A stretch of DNA of 64,000 nt from Cellulomonas soli (GTDB taxonomy: Bacteria; Actinomycetota; Actinomycetes; Actinomycetales; Cellulomonadaceae), in contig NZ_JACBZJ010000001.1 of assembly GCF_013409305.1 (NCBI RefSeq), positions 4,193,814 through 4,257,813 on the forward strand. Reading direction: 5' to 3'. Shown here one piece after another: positions 30,123 to 44,200 of the stretch. How positions within the stretch are numbered: position 1 is the stretch's first letter; each line of letters starts with the position of its first letter. The notes below the pieces were generated by a model. The model was not told where the DNA came from, made no database searches, and saw only the letters and a program-made list of their open reading frames with translations. The position numbers and the translations under genes are program-made.

Positions 30123-33100
30123 TCAGACGGCCGCGTCCTCGCGCATGCGCTGGCTGATCACCGTGGTCACGCCGTCGCCGCGCATCGTCACGCCGTACAG
30201 CGCGTCGGCGATCTCCATCGTGCGCTTCTGGTGGGTGACGACGATGAGCTGGGAGTCCTCCTGCAGCTCACGGAAGATCTCGAGCAGCCGACCCAGGTTC
30301 GCGTCGTCGAGCGCCGCCTCGACCTCGTCCATCACGTAGAACGGACTGGGCCGCGCCTTGAAGATCGCCACGAGCAGCGCCACGGCCGTCAACGACCGTT
30401 CCCCACCGGACAGCAGCGAGAGCCGCTTGACCTTCTTGCCCGCGGGGCGCGCCTCGACCTCGATACCGGTGGTGAGCATGTCGTCCGGGTCGGTCAGGAC
30501 CAACCGGCCCTCGCCACCGGGGAACAGGCGGGGGAAGACCCGGTCGAACGCGGCGGCCGTGTCCCGGTAGGCCTCGGCGAAGACCTGCTCGACGCGCTGG
30601 TCGATCTCCTTGACGATCTCCAGCAGGTCCGTCCGGGACCGCTTGAGGTCGGCGAGCTGCTCGGTGAGGAACTTGTGGCGCTCCTCGAGCGCGGCGAACT
30701 CCTCCAACGCCAACGGGTTGACCCGACCGAGCAGCGACAGCGCACGCTCGGCGGCGCGCAGCCGCTTCTCCTGCTGCTCGCGCACGTACGGCACGGTCGC
30801 CGGCGCCCCGTCCTCCGGCTCGACGCCCGGGGCGAGCACGACCGGCACAGGCCTGTGCGGACCGAACTCGTCGAGCAGGACGGCCGGGTCGAGCCCCAGC
30901 TCGTCGACGGCACGCCCCTGCAGCTGCTCGATCCGCAGCCGCTGCTGCGTGCGTGCGACCTCGTCACGGTGCGCCACGTCGGTGAGCTCGGCGAACTCCT
31001 TGGCACGGGCGTCCACCTCGGCACGCACGGCCGCGATCTCCTCGTCGCGCCGCGTCCGTGCGACCTCGACGGCCTCGCGCTCCGCGGTCGCTCGGCGCAG
31101 GGACGTCTCGAGCGTCGCGAGCGCCCGGGTGGCACCGTCCCGCACCGCCTCGGCCACCGCGGCCTGGCGGGCGCGGGCGCGCTCGCGCTCGGCCGCACGG
31201 GCGCGAGCCTCGCGCTCGGAACGGGCTGCCCGTTCCAGCGACTCCGCACGACCGGACAGTGCCCGTGCACGCTCCTCGCTCGTGCGCAGGGTCAGCCGCG
31301 CCTCGGTCTCGCGCGCTCGTGACCCCGTCGCGAGCTGGGCGAGCTCGTCACGCCGGGCCGTGCCCGCAGCGATGGCCACCTCGCTGTCCGCCGGCTCCCG
31401 CTCGGCGACCTCCAGCCGTGCGGCCAGCTCGGCGAGGGTCTCGGAGTCGTCGGCCAGCGTGCGCGTCGCCGCGTCGAGCGAGGCCTGCATGCGCTCGGCC
31501 TCGGCACGGGCGGACCGCGCGGTCGAGCCGAGGTGCCCCAGCTGCTCGGCGACCGCGGCGAGCGCCGCGTCGGACTCGTTCAGCCGTTCGAGCGTCCGCT
31601 CGTGCGCCGCCCGTGCAGCCTCCTGCGCCTCGAGCGCGCCCACCAGCTCGAACCGCGTGCGCTCGGCGGTCGCCGTGGACCGCTCAGCGCCGGCGCGGGC
31701 CTGGTCGAGGGCCGACTGCAGGTGCAGCGCGCTGGGCGCCGAGGCCGAACCGCCCGACGCGCGGTCCCGGGCCAGCACGTCACCGGACCTGGTCGCCACC
31801 ACCAGGTGCGGGTGCGCGGCCACGATCGCCCGCGCCTGCGCGAGGTCGTCGACCACGACGACGTCGGCCAGCAGCGCCTCGACGGTGGAGCGCACGTGCT
31901 CCGGGGCCTGGACGAGGTCGACGGCCCGCTGGGCCCCAGCAGGGAGGTCGGTCACCGTCGGGACGGAGGCCGCGCCTGCGACGACCAGCGTGGACCGACC
32001 CGCATCCTCGGTGCGCAGGTACCGGATCGCGTCGACGGCGGCGTCGACCGACACGACCGCGACAGCGTCGGCGAGCGCACCGAGCGCAGCGACGACCGCC
32101 TCCTCGTCACGTGTCGCCACCTGCAGGAGGGCGGCGAGCGAGCCGATCGTGCCACCCAGACCGTCGGCGGCCAGCAGCGCGCCTGCACCGTCCTTGCGCA
32201 GCAGGCTCAGCTCGAGCGTCTCGGCACGCTCCCCGAGTGCCGTGCGCTCACGCTCGGCCTGAGCCAGCCGCTCCCGCAAGGTCGCGACCAGGTCGTTCGC
32301 CTGCTCGAGCGCCTCGACGGCCGCCTCGTGCTCGGCGTCCAGCCCTTCCTCACCCTGCTCGGCGCCGGCGACCTGCGACTCGAGCGCCACGAACTCGACC
32401 GTCGCCTGCTGGCCGCGACGCTCCGCCTCGCCCAGGGCGTCCCGGAGCCGGCCGATCTCCGACTGCGTCGCCTCGACCCGGCTGCGGCGTGCGGCGACCT
32501 GGCCGGCCAGCCGCGCCACGCCCTCACGACGGTCGGCCGCACCCCGCAGTGCCGTCGCGAGCTCCTGCTCGGCCGACGCCGCCGCCTGCTCGGCCTGCTG
32601 GCGGGCGGTGACGGCCGCCTCGAGCGCCACCCGGGCGATGTCGACCTCGGCAGCCAGCTCGGCCTCGGCCCGTCGCACGCGCTCGGCCTGCGCCGCGAGA
32701 TCGTCCGGGTCCTGCCCGCCCGCACGCTCGGCGGTCGCCGACCCGAGGAGCCGCACCCGGTCGGCGGCCAGGGACGCGGTGCCGCGCAGCCGCTCGCGCA
32801 GCGACGAGAGCCGATACCAGACCTCGCTGGCCTCGCTCAGGGCCGGCGCGGCCTCGGCGGCCTCCCGCTCCAGGGTCGCCAGCCGGGCGCGGGTCTCGGC
32901 GAGCACCTGCTCGACCTGCGTGCGCCGGGCGGCCACGGCCGACTCGTCCGCGATCTCCTGCTCCATCGTGGCGGTCAGCTGGGCCAGGTCGTCCGCGAGC
33001 AGGCGTGCCCGGGAGTCACGCAGGTCGGACTGCACGACCGCGGCCTTGCGGGCCACCTCGGCCTGCCTGCCGAGCGGGCCGAGCTGGCGCCGGATCTCGC

Positions 33101-33686
33101 CGGTGAGGTCGCCGAGCCGCGTGAGGTTGGCCTGCATCGCGTCGAGCTTGCGGAGGGCCTTCTCCTTGCGCTTGCGGTGCTTGAGGACGCCCGCCGCCTC
33201 CTCGATGAAGCCGCGCCGCTCCTCGGGGGTCGCCCGCAGCACCGCGTCGAGCTGACCCTGACCGACGATCACGTGCATCTCGCGGCCCAGGCCGGAGTCC
33301 GAGAGCAGGTCCTGGATGTCGAGCAGCCGGCAGCCCTGCCCGTTGATCGCGTACTCCGAGCCGCCGTTGCGGAACAGGGTGCGCGAGATCGTCACCTCGG
33401 AGTACTCGATCGGCAGGGCACCGTCGGCGTTGTCGATCGTCAGGGCGACCTCGGCCCTGCCGAGCGGCGGCCGCCCGGTGGTGCCGGCGAAGATGACGTC
33501 TTCCATCTTGCCGCCGCGCAGCGACTTGGCACCCTGCTCCCCCATGACCCAGGCGAGGGCGTCGACGACGTTGGACTTGCCCGACCCGTTCGGCCCGACG
33601 ACGCAGGTGACACCGGGCTCGAAGTGCAGCGTCGTCGCCGAGGCGAACGACTTGAACCCGCGCAGGGTCAGGGTCTTCAGGTGCAC
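30123..33686 (-). CDS. smc: Chromosome segregation protein SMC
   Basis: A 1187-residue condensin subunit. The Walker A GPNGSGKS (31-38) is at the N-terminus, two long coiled coils flank a hinge at roughly residues 500-670 (around GGTIGSLAALLQVATRDEEA), and the C-terminal head has the signature LSGGERSLTAVALLVAIFK and Walker B FYVMDEVEAALDD. It works with ScpA/ScpB, not encoded here. The GTG start lies 6 bases after a TAGGCT -10 box, suggesting a leaderless mRNA. Confidence 0.96.
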   Translation of the reverse strand: MHLKTLTLRGFKSFASATTLHFEPGVTCVVGPNGSGKSNVVDALAWVMGEQGAKSLRGGKMEDVIFAGTTGRPPLGRAEVALTIDNADGALPIEYSEVTISRTLFRNGGSEYAINGQGCRLLDIQDLLSDSGLGREMHVIVGQGQLDAVLRATPEERRGFIEEAAGVLKHRKRKEKALRKLDAMQANLTRLGDLTGEIRRQLGPLGRQAEVARKAAVVQSDLRDSRARLLADDLAQLTATMEQEIADESAVAARRTQVEQVLAETRARLATLEREAAEAAPALSEASEVWYRLSSLRERLRGTASLAADRVRLLGSATAERAGGQDPDDLAAQAERVRRAEAELAAEVDIARVALEAAVTARQQAEQAAASAEQELATALRGAADRREGVARLAGQVAARRSRVEATQSEIGRLRDALGEAERRGQQATVEFVALESQVAGAEQGEEGLDAEHEAAVEALEQANDLVATLRERLAQAERERTALGERAETLELSLLRKDGAGALLAADGLGGTIGSLAALLQVATRDEEAVVAALGALADAVAVVSVDAAVDAIRYLRTEDAGRSTLVVAGAASVPTVTDLPAGAQRAVDLVQAPEHVRSTVEALLADVVVVDDLAQARAIVAAHPHLVVATRSGDVLARDRASGGSASAPSALHLQSALDQARAGAERSTATAERTRFELVGALEAQEAARAAHERTLERLNESDAALAAVAEQLGHLGSTARSARAEAERMQASLDAATRTLADDSETLAELAARLEVAEREPADSEVAIAAGTARRDELAQLATGSRARETEARLTLRTSEERARALSGRAESLERAARSEREARARAAERERARARQAAVAEAVRDGATRALATLETSLRRATAEREAVEVARTRRDEEIAAVRAEVDARAKEFAELTDVAHRDEVARTQQRLRIEQLQGRAVDELGLDPAVLLDEFGPHRPVPVVLAPGVEPEDGAPATVPYVREQQEKRLRAAERALSLLGRVNPLALEEFAALEERHKFLTEQLADLKRSRTDLLEIVKEIDQRVEQVFAEAYRDTAAAFDRVFPRLFPGGEGRLVLTDPDDMLTTGIEVEARPAGKKVKRLSLLSGGERSLTAVALLVAIFKARPSPFYVMDEVEAALDDANLGRLLEIFRELQEDSQLIVVTHQKRTMEIADALYGVTMRGDGVTTVISQRMREDAAV

Positions 33687-33692
33687 GGGGGC

Positions 33693-33698
33693 AGCCTA
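33693..33698 (-). promoter_or_regulatory. -10 box for smc (probable leaderless mRNA)
   Basis: TAGGCT on the minus strand ends 6 bases before the smc GTG, so transcription would begin at or next to the start codon. No Shine-Dalgarno sequence is present and the -35 is unclear. Confidence 0.48.
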
Positions 33699-33748
33699 GG
33701 GTGCGTGCGGTCGACGCCCGCGGAGGTCCGGTCGGTCGGACGCTGCGA

Positions 33749-33768
33749 GGCCGGTCCGCGGACGGGCC
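33749..33768 (-). terminator. Weak hairpin after ndk
   Basis: GGCCGGTCC and GGACGGGCC can pair with one G-G mismatch, 7 bases after the ndk stop. A weak candidate. Confidence 0.33.
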
Positions 33769-33774
33769 GGGCCG

Positions 33775-34209
33775 TCAGAGGGCGGGGAACCACAGCGCGA
33801 TCTCGCGCTCGGCCGACGTCGGCGAGTCCGAGCCGTGCACCAGGTTCTCGATCACGGGCCGACCCCAGTCCCGGGCGAGGTCCCCACGGATCGTGCCGGG
33901 GGCCGCGAGCGTCGGGTCCGTGGCACCGGCCAACGACCGGAAGCCCTCGACCACCCTCTGACCCTCGGCCACGATCGCGAGGACGGGGCCGGACGACATC
34001 ATGGCGATCAGCGGGCCGACGAAGGGCTTGCCCGCGTGCTCGGCGTAGTGCTCGACGAGCAGGGCCTCGTCGGCGTGCCGCAGCTCGACGGCCGCCAGCG
34101 TGTAGCCCTTCGCCTCGATGCGCCGCAGCACCTCGCCGGCCAGTCCGCGGCGGACGCCGTCGGGCTTGACGAGGACGAGGGTGCGCTGCGCGAGGGGTGC
34201 GTCGGTCAT
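33775..34209 (-). CDS. ndk: Nucleoside diphosphate kinase
   Basis: Balances nucleoside triphosphate pools by phosphotransfer through a histidine. The 144-residue protein has TLVLVKPDGVRRGLAGE at the N-terminus and the phosphorylated H125 in NLVHGSDSPTSAEREIALWF. The ATG at 34209 lies 7 bases after a TAGGGT box; the open frame upstream is not coding. It follows DUF4233 as in other actinobacteria. Confidence 0.96.
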   Translation of the reverse strand: MTDAPLAQRTLVLVKPDGVRRGLAGEVLRRIEAKGYTLAAVELRHADEALLVEHYAEHAGKPFVGPLIAMMSSGPVLAIVAEGQRVVEGFRSLAGATDPTLAAPGTIRGDLARDWGRPVIENLVHGSDSPTSAEREIALWFPAL

Positions 34210-34216
34210 GGTCGCC

Positions 34217-34244
34217 ACCCTAGCGGGGCGGCCGGGGCCGTCAG
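34217..34244 (-). promoter_or_regulatory. ndk promoter (probable leaderless mRNA)
   Basis: CTGACG and TAGGGT are separated by 16 bases on the minus strand, and the -10 box ends 7 bases before the ndk ATG. The -35 overlaps the stop codon of DUF4233. No Shine-Dalgarno sequence is present. Confidence 0.55.
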
Positions 34245-34648
34245 GGTGCGGCGTCCGCCGGGTGCGCGGCGTCGTACTCGGCACGTTCGCGATCGATACG
34301 ACCGCCGAGGCGCAGCGCGACCGCCCACAGCGCGACGAAGACGACCACGGTGATGACCGTGAGGTCGCGCGCCCCGGCCGGGGCGAGCAGCGACGCCGCG
34401 AGGAGCCAGCCCTGCAGCACCCAGCCGACCACGTACCCGCCGGGGCGACCGACCCAGCCGGAGGCGACGAGCAGCAGGACCACGAGCCCGCCGCCGACCG
34501 CCCACACCGGTCCGGTCGGGTACGTGCGCAGGCCGTGCACCACGAGCGTCGCGAACAGCACCACGAACGCCTCGAGCACGAGGATCGTCTGGGTGAACTG
34601 AGGCTTCGCGGGTCGCTTGCGGCGCACGGCCGGCACGGTGGAGCTCAT
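34241..34648 (-). CDS. DUF4233 family membrane protein
   Basis: A 135-residue protein with four predicted transmembrane helices (for example ILVLEAFVVLFATLVVHG and VWAVGGGLVVLLLVASGW) and a charged C-terminus RIDRERAEYDAAH. Function unknown. In many actinobacteria it directly follows folC and precedes ndk; here the ndk side is kept but folC lies 5.3 kb away. Its own -10 box (TAGCCT) sits 6 bases before the ATG, so it does not need readthrough from folC. Confidence 0.88.
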   Translation of the reverse strand: MSSTVPAVRRKRPAKPQFTQTILVLEAFVVLFATLVVHGLRTYPTGPVWAVGGGLVVLLLVASGWVGRPGGYVVGWVLQGWLLAASLLAPAGARDLTVITVVVFVALWAVALRLGGRIDRERAEYDAAHPADAAP

Positions 34649-34657
34649 CGGGACAGG

Positions 34658-37146
<2,489 letters not shown>

Positions 37147-37153
37147 GGTCAGG

Positions 37154-37188
37154 ACGTTACACCCACTGCAAGTTTGCACGCACTGCAA
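37154..37188 (-). promoter_or_regulatory. Tandem TetR operator overlapping a leaderless promoter
   Basis: Two 15-bp palindromes of form TTGCA-N5-TGCAA lie end to end with 2 bp between them: 37174-37188 is perfect and 37157-37171 has one change (TGTAA). The -10 box TAACGT (37159-37154) overlaps the proximal copy and ends 7 bases before the TetR GTG. The 17-bp repeat suits two TetR dimers binding side by side. Confidence 0.65.
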
Positions 37189-37205
37189 TATTCAGGCGAC
37201 GTGCG

Positions 37206-37991
37206 TCACACCTCGCCGAAGCCCTCCTCGACCGCCTGCACGAACGCGGCGACCGCCTGCTCGCCCTGCGGCCCCTCGGCCACGACCTGCAGCTGCTGTC
37301 CCTGGGTCGCCCCGAGCTTCATCAGCTCGAGCACGCTCGCGGCGTTGACCCCGTTGACCCGCACCTGCGCGTCGAACCCCGCGAGCATCCGGGCCATGAG
37401 CGCCGCGGGGCGCGCGTGCAGCCCCAACGGGTTGCGCAGCACCGCGACAGCCGAGACGGCACCGGAGGGCGCACCCTCGGTCACCAGGCCGTTCGATGCC
37501 GAACCGTTCGACATGGAACCGTTCACCGTCGAAACGTTCGGCCCGGCCGGTGTCGGCGACACGGGCACAGGCACCTGCGCACCAGCGGACCTGGCGAACG
37601 TCGCGCCCGCCTGCTCGGCGGAGGCCAGCACCTCGGTCAGGCCAGCGCCCCCGAAGGCCGTCACGGCGGCCGCCACCGCACCCTCGACGAACGGCGCATC
37701 GGCCAGCCGCACCCGGGCGACCACGTCGTCGTGGAGCATCTCGAGCACCGACTCGGTGGTCAGGACGGCGGAACCCAGGTCGGTCAGGACGACCGCAGCA
37801 CGGCCGTCGGCGGTCGCCTCGAGCAGAGCACCTTCGATCTTCTCGTAGCTGGTGCCCAGGGTGCCGTCGTCCATGCCCCCGGCAGCCAGGATCGTCACCC
37901 CCGGGGCCATCTGCGCGGCCAGCTCGACCGCGCCCGTCGCGAGCGCGGTCGAGTGCGAGACCAGCACGAGCGCGGTGGTCGACCCGCTCAC
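37206..37991 (-). CDS. dhaM: PTS-dependent dihydroxyacetone kinase phosphoryl donor DhaM (EIIA-HPr fusion)
   Basis: A 261-residue protein combining an EIIA-Man-like domain (about 1-130, phosphohistidine in LVLVSHSTALATGAV) and an HPr domain (about 175-261, phosphohistidine in NPLGLHARPAALMARML), joined by a ~45-residue Asn/Ser/Pro linker with SNGSMSNGS-type repeats. It passes phosphate from the PTS to the ADP cofactor bound in DhaL. The GTG overlaps the dhaL stop (GTGA). No EI domain is present, so EI must come from elsewhere. Confidence 0.92.
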   Translation of the reverse strand: MSGSTTALVLVSHSTALATGAVELAAQMAPGVTILAAGGMDDGTLGTSYEKIEGALLEATADGRAAVVLTDLGSAVLTTESVLEMLHDDVVARVRLADAPFVEGAVAAAVTAFGGAGLTEVLASAEQAGATFARSAGAQVPVPVSPTPAGPNVSTVNGSMSNGSASNGLVTEGAPSGAVSAVAVLRNPLGLHARPAALMARMLAGFDAQVRVNGVNAASVLELMKLGATQGQQLQVVAEGPQGEQAVAAFVQAVEEGFGEV

Positions 37992-38641
37992 GGCGCCACC
38001 GGTCCGCCCGCCGAGGCGGAGTCCGCCGCAGCCTGCAGGATCAGTGCCGAGGACGCCGCGCCCGGGTCCAGGTGCCCCGCCGACCTCTCGCCGAGGTACG
38101 ACGCGCGACCCTTCGTCGCGACGAGCGGGATCGTGGCCTGCGCGCCCGCCGCGGCCGCCTGCGCGGCAGCCGCCACGACCGCGGCCGCGTCGGCGCCGGC
38201 GTCCGCCGCGGCGACCGCGGCCTCGACCGCCGGCGTCCACGCGTCGACCATCGTCTTCTCCCCCGTCGTGGCCTTGCCGCGGGCGACGATGCCCTCGAGC
38301 GCCGCCTCGAGCAGCGCGACGACACCGGCGGAGTCGAGCACGGGCGTCGCCGAGACCTTCGCGGCACGCAGGTACGCCGTGCCGTACAGCGGACCGGCGG
38401 CACCGCCGACGGTGGACATGAGCGTCGTCGCGACCAGCTTGAGCACGTCACCGACCAGGACCGGTGCGGGCTCGAGCGCGTCGAGACGGGCGACCACGGC
38501 GGTGTAGCCGCGGGTCAGGTTCTCGCCGTGGTCACCGTCGCCGATCTGCCGGTCGAGCTCGATGAGCTCCTCGCGGTGCTCGGTGACGACCCGAGCCGAT
38601 CGGCGCGTCCAGTCGATCGCCCATGCCACGTCCAGCGTCAT
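37988..38641 (-). CDS. dhaL: Dihydroxyacetone kinase ADP-binding subunit DhaL
   Basis: A 217-residue alpha-barrel protein that holds ADP/ATP and transfers phosphate to DHA bound in DhaK. Magnesium-binding aspartates lie in DRQIGDGDHGENL, with STVGGAAGPLYGTAY, GKATTGEKTMVDAW and GRASYLGERSAGHLDPGA completing the nucleotide site. It lies between dhaK and dhaM; the unit is dhaK-dhaL-dhaM. Confidence 0.94.
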   Translation of the reverse strand: MTLDVAWAIDWTRRSARVVTEHREELIELDRQIGDGDHGENLTRGYTAVVARLDALEPAPVLVGDVLKLVATTLMSTVGGAAGPLYGTAYLRAAKVSATPVLDSAGVVALLEAALEGIVARGKATTGEKTMVDAWTPAVEAAVAAADAGADAAAVVAAAAQAAAAGAQATIPLVATKGRASYLGERSAGHLDPGAASSALILQAAADSASAGGPVAP

Positions 38642-38689
38642 ACCGTGCTCCTCCTCGTGCGGCCGAGTCCGATGCCCGTACCCCTGCCC

Positions 38690-39694
<1,005 letters not shown>

Positions 39695-39817
39695 CCCTCC
39701 TTCGGGCGACCGACCACCGACGGCTGCCGGTCACGGCACGTCAGGGCGGGTCCGGGCGTACGCGCCCCGACGTCCTCACCTTCACGGCGGCCCCGACGGG
39801 CCGCAAGCCGAGCACGT

Positions 39818-39851
39818 GCACGGGCGCTGCACGTTCGTGCAGCACCCGTGC
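39818..39851 (-). terminator. Hairpin downstream of folC
   Basis: A 16-bp stem with one C-A mismatch (GCACGGGCGCTGCACG with its partner) and a 2-base loop lies 60 bases after the folC stop. A smaller CGCCGGTC/GACCGGCG repeat lies between it and folC. It probably separates ileS-folC from dhaKLM. Confidence 0.58.
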
Positions 39852-39911
39852 GGTGCCCGTGGTGCGCGTCTGCGCCGGTCAGAGACCGGTCACCGACCGG
39901 CGACCGTGCGC

Positions 39912-41291
39912 TCAGGGGCGCCCCAGCAGCACACGTGCCTCGGCGACGAGCACGATCGAACCGGTCACCAGGACGCCGGCCCCGCGGTCCGCCTCGCTCT
40001 CCGCCCGCTGCACGGCGACATCGATCGCGTCGTCCAGACGCTCGACCACGTGCACGCGGTCCTCGCCGAACACGTCGATCGCGATGTCGGCGAGGTCCTG
40101 CACGTCCATCGCCCGCGGCGAGGACATGCCCGTGACGACCACCTCGTCCAGCAGCGGCTCGAGCGCCGCGAGGATGCCCTCGGGGTCCTTGTCGGCCATG
40201 ATCGCCACGACGCCCACGAGCCGGACGAAGCCGAAGGACTCCTCGACCGCCGCCGCGAGCGCCTCGGCGCCCGCGGGGTTGTGCGCGGCGTCGACGAGCA
40301 CGGTCGGGCTCGTCCGGACGATCTCGAGCCGGCCCGGGGAGTCGACGTCGGCGAACGCCGCACCCACCACGTCGCCGTCGAGAGCCGCCCCGCCGGTCAG
40401 CAGCGCCTCGGTCGCGACGAGCGCGAGCAGCGCGTTGTGCGCCTGGTGCTCGCCGTGCAGCGGAAGGAAGATGTCCTGGTAGACCCCGCCGAGCGCACGC
40501 AGCGTGAGCAGCTGACCGCCCACCGCGACCTGACGCTCGACGACCGTGATGTCGACGTCCTCGCGCACGACCCGTGCACCGTGCTCGGCGGCCGCCGCGA
40601 GCACGACCCCTTCGACGTCCTCGGTCTGGTGGGCGAGCACGAGCGTGGCGCCGTCCTTGATGATCCCGGACTTCTCCGAGGCGATGTCGACCAGCGTCGA
40701 GCCGAGGTAGCGCTCGTGGTCGAGCGCGATCGGCGCGATCACCGCGACCTCGCCGTCCGCGACGTTCGTCGAGTCCCACGTGCCGCCCAGGCCCACCTCG
40801 AGCACCGCGACCTCGACGGGCGCGTCCGCGAACGCTGCGAAGGCCATCACGGTGAACACCTCGAAGAACGAGAGCCGCACCCCGCCGGCCGCGACCGAAC
40901 GTTCGTCGACGATGTGCACGTACGGGGCCACGTCCTGCCAGACCTCGACGAAACGCTCGTCCGAGATCGGCTCGCCGTCGATCGCGATGCGCTCGGTCAC
41001 CCGCGTCAGGTGCGGGCTGGTGAAGCGGCCCGTGCGCAGGCCGTGCTCACGCAGCAGCCGTTCGACCATGCGCGACGTGGACGTCTTGCCGTTCGTGCCG
41101 GTCAGGTGCACGACGCGGAACGCGCGTTGCGGGTCGCCCAGCAGCTCGCACACGGCCAGCACCCGGTCCAGGGTCGGGTCGATGTCGTGCTCGGGCGCTC
41201 GCCGCAGGATCGCGGCGTACACCTCGTCGGCCGCCTCACGGGCGGCCCGGGCCGCCTCGTCACGCAGATGGTCCCCACCGGCACGACTCAT
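39912..41291 (-). CDS. folC: Bifunctional folylpolyglutamate/dihydrofolate synthase
   Basis: Adds glutamate to dihydropteroate and folates. The 459-residue Mur-ligase-like protein has the P-loop [20 protein letters not shown], the FTSPHL omega-loop and the [21 protein letters not shown] segment with the metal-ligating residues. Its ATG overlaps the ileS stop by 4 bases, preserving the usual tRNA-synthetase-folC pairing. Downstream, the expected DUF4233-ndk pair has been displaced by 5 kb. Confidence 0.94.
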   Translation of the reverse strand: MSRAGGDHLRDEAARAAREAADEVYAAILRRAPEHDIDPTLDRVLAVCELLGDPQRAFRVVHLTGTNGKTSTSRMVERLLREHGLRTGRFTSPHLTRVTERIAIDGEPISDERFVEVWQDVAPYVHIVDERSVAAGGVRLSFFEVFTVMAFAAFADAPVEVAVLEVGLGGTWDSTNVADGEVAVIAPIALDHERYLGSTLVDIASEKSGIIKDGATLVLAHQTEDVEGVVLAAAAEHGARVVREDVDITVVERQVAVGGQLLTLRALGGVYQDIFLPLHGEHQAHNALLALVATEALLTGGAALDGDVVGAAFADVDSPGRLEIVRTSPTVLVDAAHNPAGAEALAAAVEESFGFVRLVGVVAIMADKDPEGILAALEPLLDEVVVTGMSSPRAMDVQDLADIAIDVFGEDRVHVVERLDDAIDVAVQRAESEADRGAGVLVTGSIVLVAEARVLLGRP

Positions 41292-44200
41292 GCATCCACC
41301 TTCTCGACCTTCACGACCAGCTCGGGTGTGGGCGACACCTCGACGACGACCCGCACGGCCAGCGTCTCGCGCCCGATGAACTCCTGGTGGTCCTCGACGT
41401 CGCCCACGCGGTCACGAGGCACGTCGAGCGAGAGCACGATGCGGTCCCCGACCTGCAGACCGGCCGCCTTGCGGGCGTCCTGCACGGCACGCACGACGTC
41501 GCGAGCGTAGCCCTCGGCCAGCAGGGCGTCGTCGAGCGCGAGGTCGAGCACGACGAATCCGCCACCGGGCAGCACCGCGGCAGCAGCCGCCGGTCCCTGC
41601 GCCGGGTCGCCGGCCTGGTCGCCCACCAGGACGACCGTGGTGAGCTCGTACTCGGACGGCTCGAGCGGCACGTCGCCCTCGTCCGTGGCGACGACGACGA
41701 CACCGAGGGCGTCGGTGCGCCACGACCCGGCGCGAGCCGCCTTGATGACCGCCTGCACCCCGCGGCCGAGCCGAGGGCCGGCGGCGCGCGCGTTGACCGC
41801 CAGTCGCTGGGCGATGCCGAACCGCTCGGCCACACCCGCGTCGGCCGCCACGAGCTGCACCTGCTTGACGTTGAGCTCGGTGGCCAGCAGCGCCGCGTAC
41901 GGCGTCAACGCGTCCGGGTCGTCGACCGCGACCGTGAGGGTGCGCAGGGGCTGCCGGACCCGCTGGCCGTGCGCCTTGCGCAGACCCAGCGCGCTGGAGG
42001 TGACCGACCGCACCTGGTCCATCGCCGCGACGAGGGCGTCGTCCGCGACGAGTGCACCCTCACCTGCCGCCGGCCAGTCGGTCAGGTGCACGCTGCGCCC
42101 GCCCGTCAGGCCGCGCCAGACCTCCTCGGCGACCATCGGCGCGAGCGGGGCCATCACCCGGGTGAGCGCCTCGAGCGAGGTCCACAGCGTGTCGAACGCG
42201 TCGGCGTCCTCGGCCCAGAAGCGGTCGCGCTGGGTGCGCACGTACCAGTTGGTCAGCACGTCGATGTGGTCGCGGACGACCTCGCACGCCGCGGCGATGT
42301 CGAACGCGTCCAGGTGCGCCTGCGCCGACACGACCAGGTCGTGCGTGCGGGCCAGCAGGTACCGGTCGAGCGCGGGCAGGCCCGCGACACGGTCGGCGTC
42401 GACAGCACGGGCGGTGTACCCGGCGCCGCCGTCGGCCGCCCCGGCGTACAGCGTGAAGAAGTAGTAGGTGCTCCACAGCGGCAGCAGGACCTGCCGCGCG
42501 CCGTCACGGATCGACTCCTCGGCGACCACCAGGTTCCCGCCGCGCAGCACGGGCGAGCCCATGAGCGACCAGCGCACCGCGTCCGAGCCGTAGGTGTCGA
42601 ACATGACCAACGGGTCGGGGTAGTTGCGCAGCGACTTGGACGCCTTGCGGCCGTCGTCACCCAGCACGATGCCGTGCGAGACGCACGAACGGAACGCCGG
42701 CCGGTCGAACAGCGCCGTGGCCAGCACGTGCAGCAGGTAGAACCAGCCGCGGGTCTGCCCGACGTACTCCACGATGAAGTCGCCCGGGTAGTGGTGCTCG
42801 AACCAGTCGGCGTTCTCGAACGGGTAGTGCACCTGCGCGAACGGCATCGACCCGGAGTCGAACCACACGTCGAGCACGTCGGGGATGCGACGCATCGTCG
42901 AGCGACCCGTCGGGTCGTCCGGGTTGGGTCGCGTGAGCTCGTCGATGAACGGGCGGTGCAGGTCGGGCTCACCGGCCTCGTTCAGCGGCAGGCGCCCGAA
43001 GTCGGCCTCGAGCGCGGCCAGCGAGCCGTACACGTCGGTGCGCGGGTGCGCCGGGTCGTCGGAGACCCACACCGGGATCGGCGTGCCCCAGTAGCGGTTG
43101 CGGCTGATCGACCAGTCGCGTGCGTTCGCCAGCCACTTGCCGAACTGGCCGTCCTTGATGTGCTCGGGCGACCAGTCGATCTCCTGGTTGAGCTCGACCA
43201 TGCGGTCGCGGAACTCGGTGACGCGCACGAACCACGACGAGACGGCCTTGTAGATCAAGGGGTTCCGGCACCGCCAGCAGTGCGGGTAGGAGTGCTCGTA
43301 GGTCTCGTGCCGCACGAGCACGGCTCGCTGCTCGGCGGCGACCCGCGCGAGCGGCCCGGACCCGGCCTTGAGGTCGGCAATGACCGCCTTGTTCGCCTCG
43401 AAGACCTGCTGACCGGCGTAGTCGGGCACCTCGGCGGTGAACCGGCCCTTGGAGTCGATCGGCACGACCGGCGTGATGCCGACCGCGTCGCAGGCGATCA
43501 TGTCGTCCTCGCCGAAGGCAGGAGCCATGTGCACGATGCCCGAGCCGTCCTCGGTCGTGACGAAGTCGCCGGCCAGGACCACGTGCGCGTTCGGGTGCCC
43601 CGCGAAGTAGTCGAACGGCGGGGTGTAGGACCGGCCGACCAGGTCGGAGCCCTGCAGCCGTGCCACGACGGTCGGCTCCGCACCCAGCTCGCGGGCGTAG
43701 GCGGTCAGCCGGGGCGCGGCCAGCACGAACCGCTCCCCCGCGTGCTGCTCGGCCAGCGGCGAGCCCGCCTCGGGCTCGACCACGACGTACTCGATGTCGG
43801 GGCCGACCGCGAGCGCCAGGTTGCTCGGCAGCGTCCACGGGGTCGTCGTCCACAGCAGGGCGAGCTCACCGGAGTCCAGGCGCACGCCGACGGTCAGCGC
43901 CGGGTCCTGCCGGGAGGCGTAGACGTCGTCGTCCATGCGCAGCTCGTGGTTGGACAGCGGCGTCTCGTCGCGCCAGCAGTACGGCAGGACCCGGTACCCC
44001 TCGTAGGCCAGGCCCTTGTCGTGCAGGCGCTTGAACGCCCAGAGCACCGACTCCATGTAGGTGATGTCGAGCGTCTTGTAGTCGTGCTCGAAGTCGACCC
44101 AGCGGGCCTGCCGGGTGACGTACTGCTGCCACTCGCCGGTGTAGCGCAGCACCGACTCGCGGCACGCGGCGTTGAACGCGGCGATGCCCATCTCGTCGAT

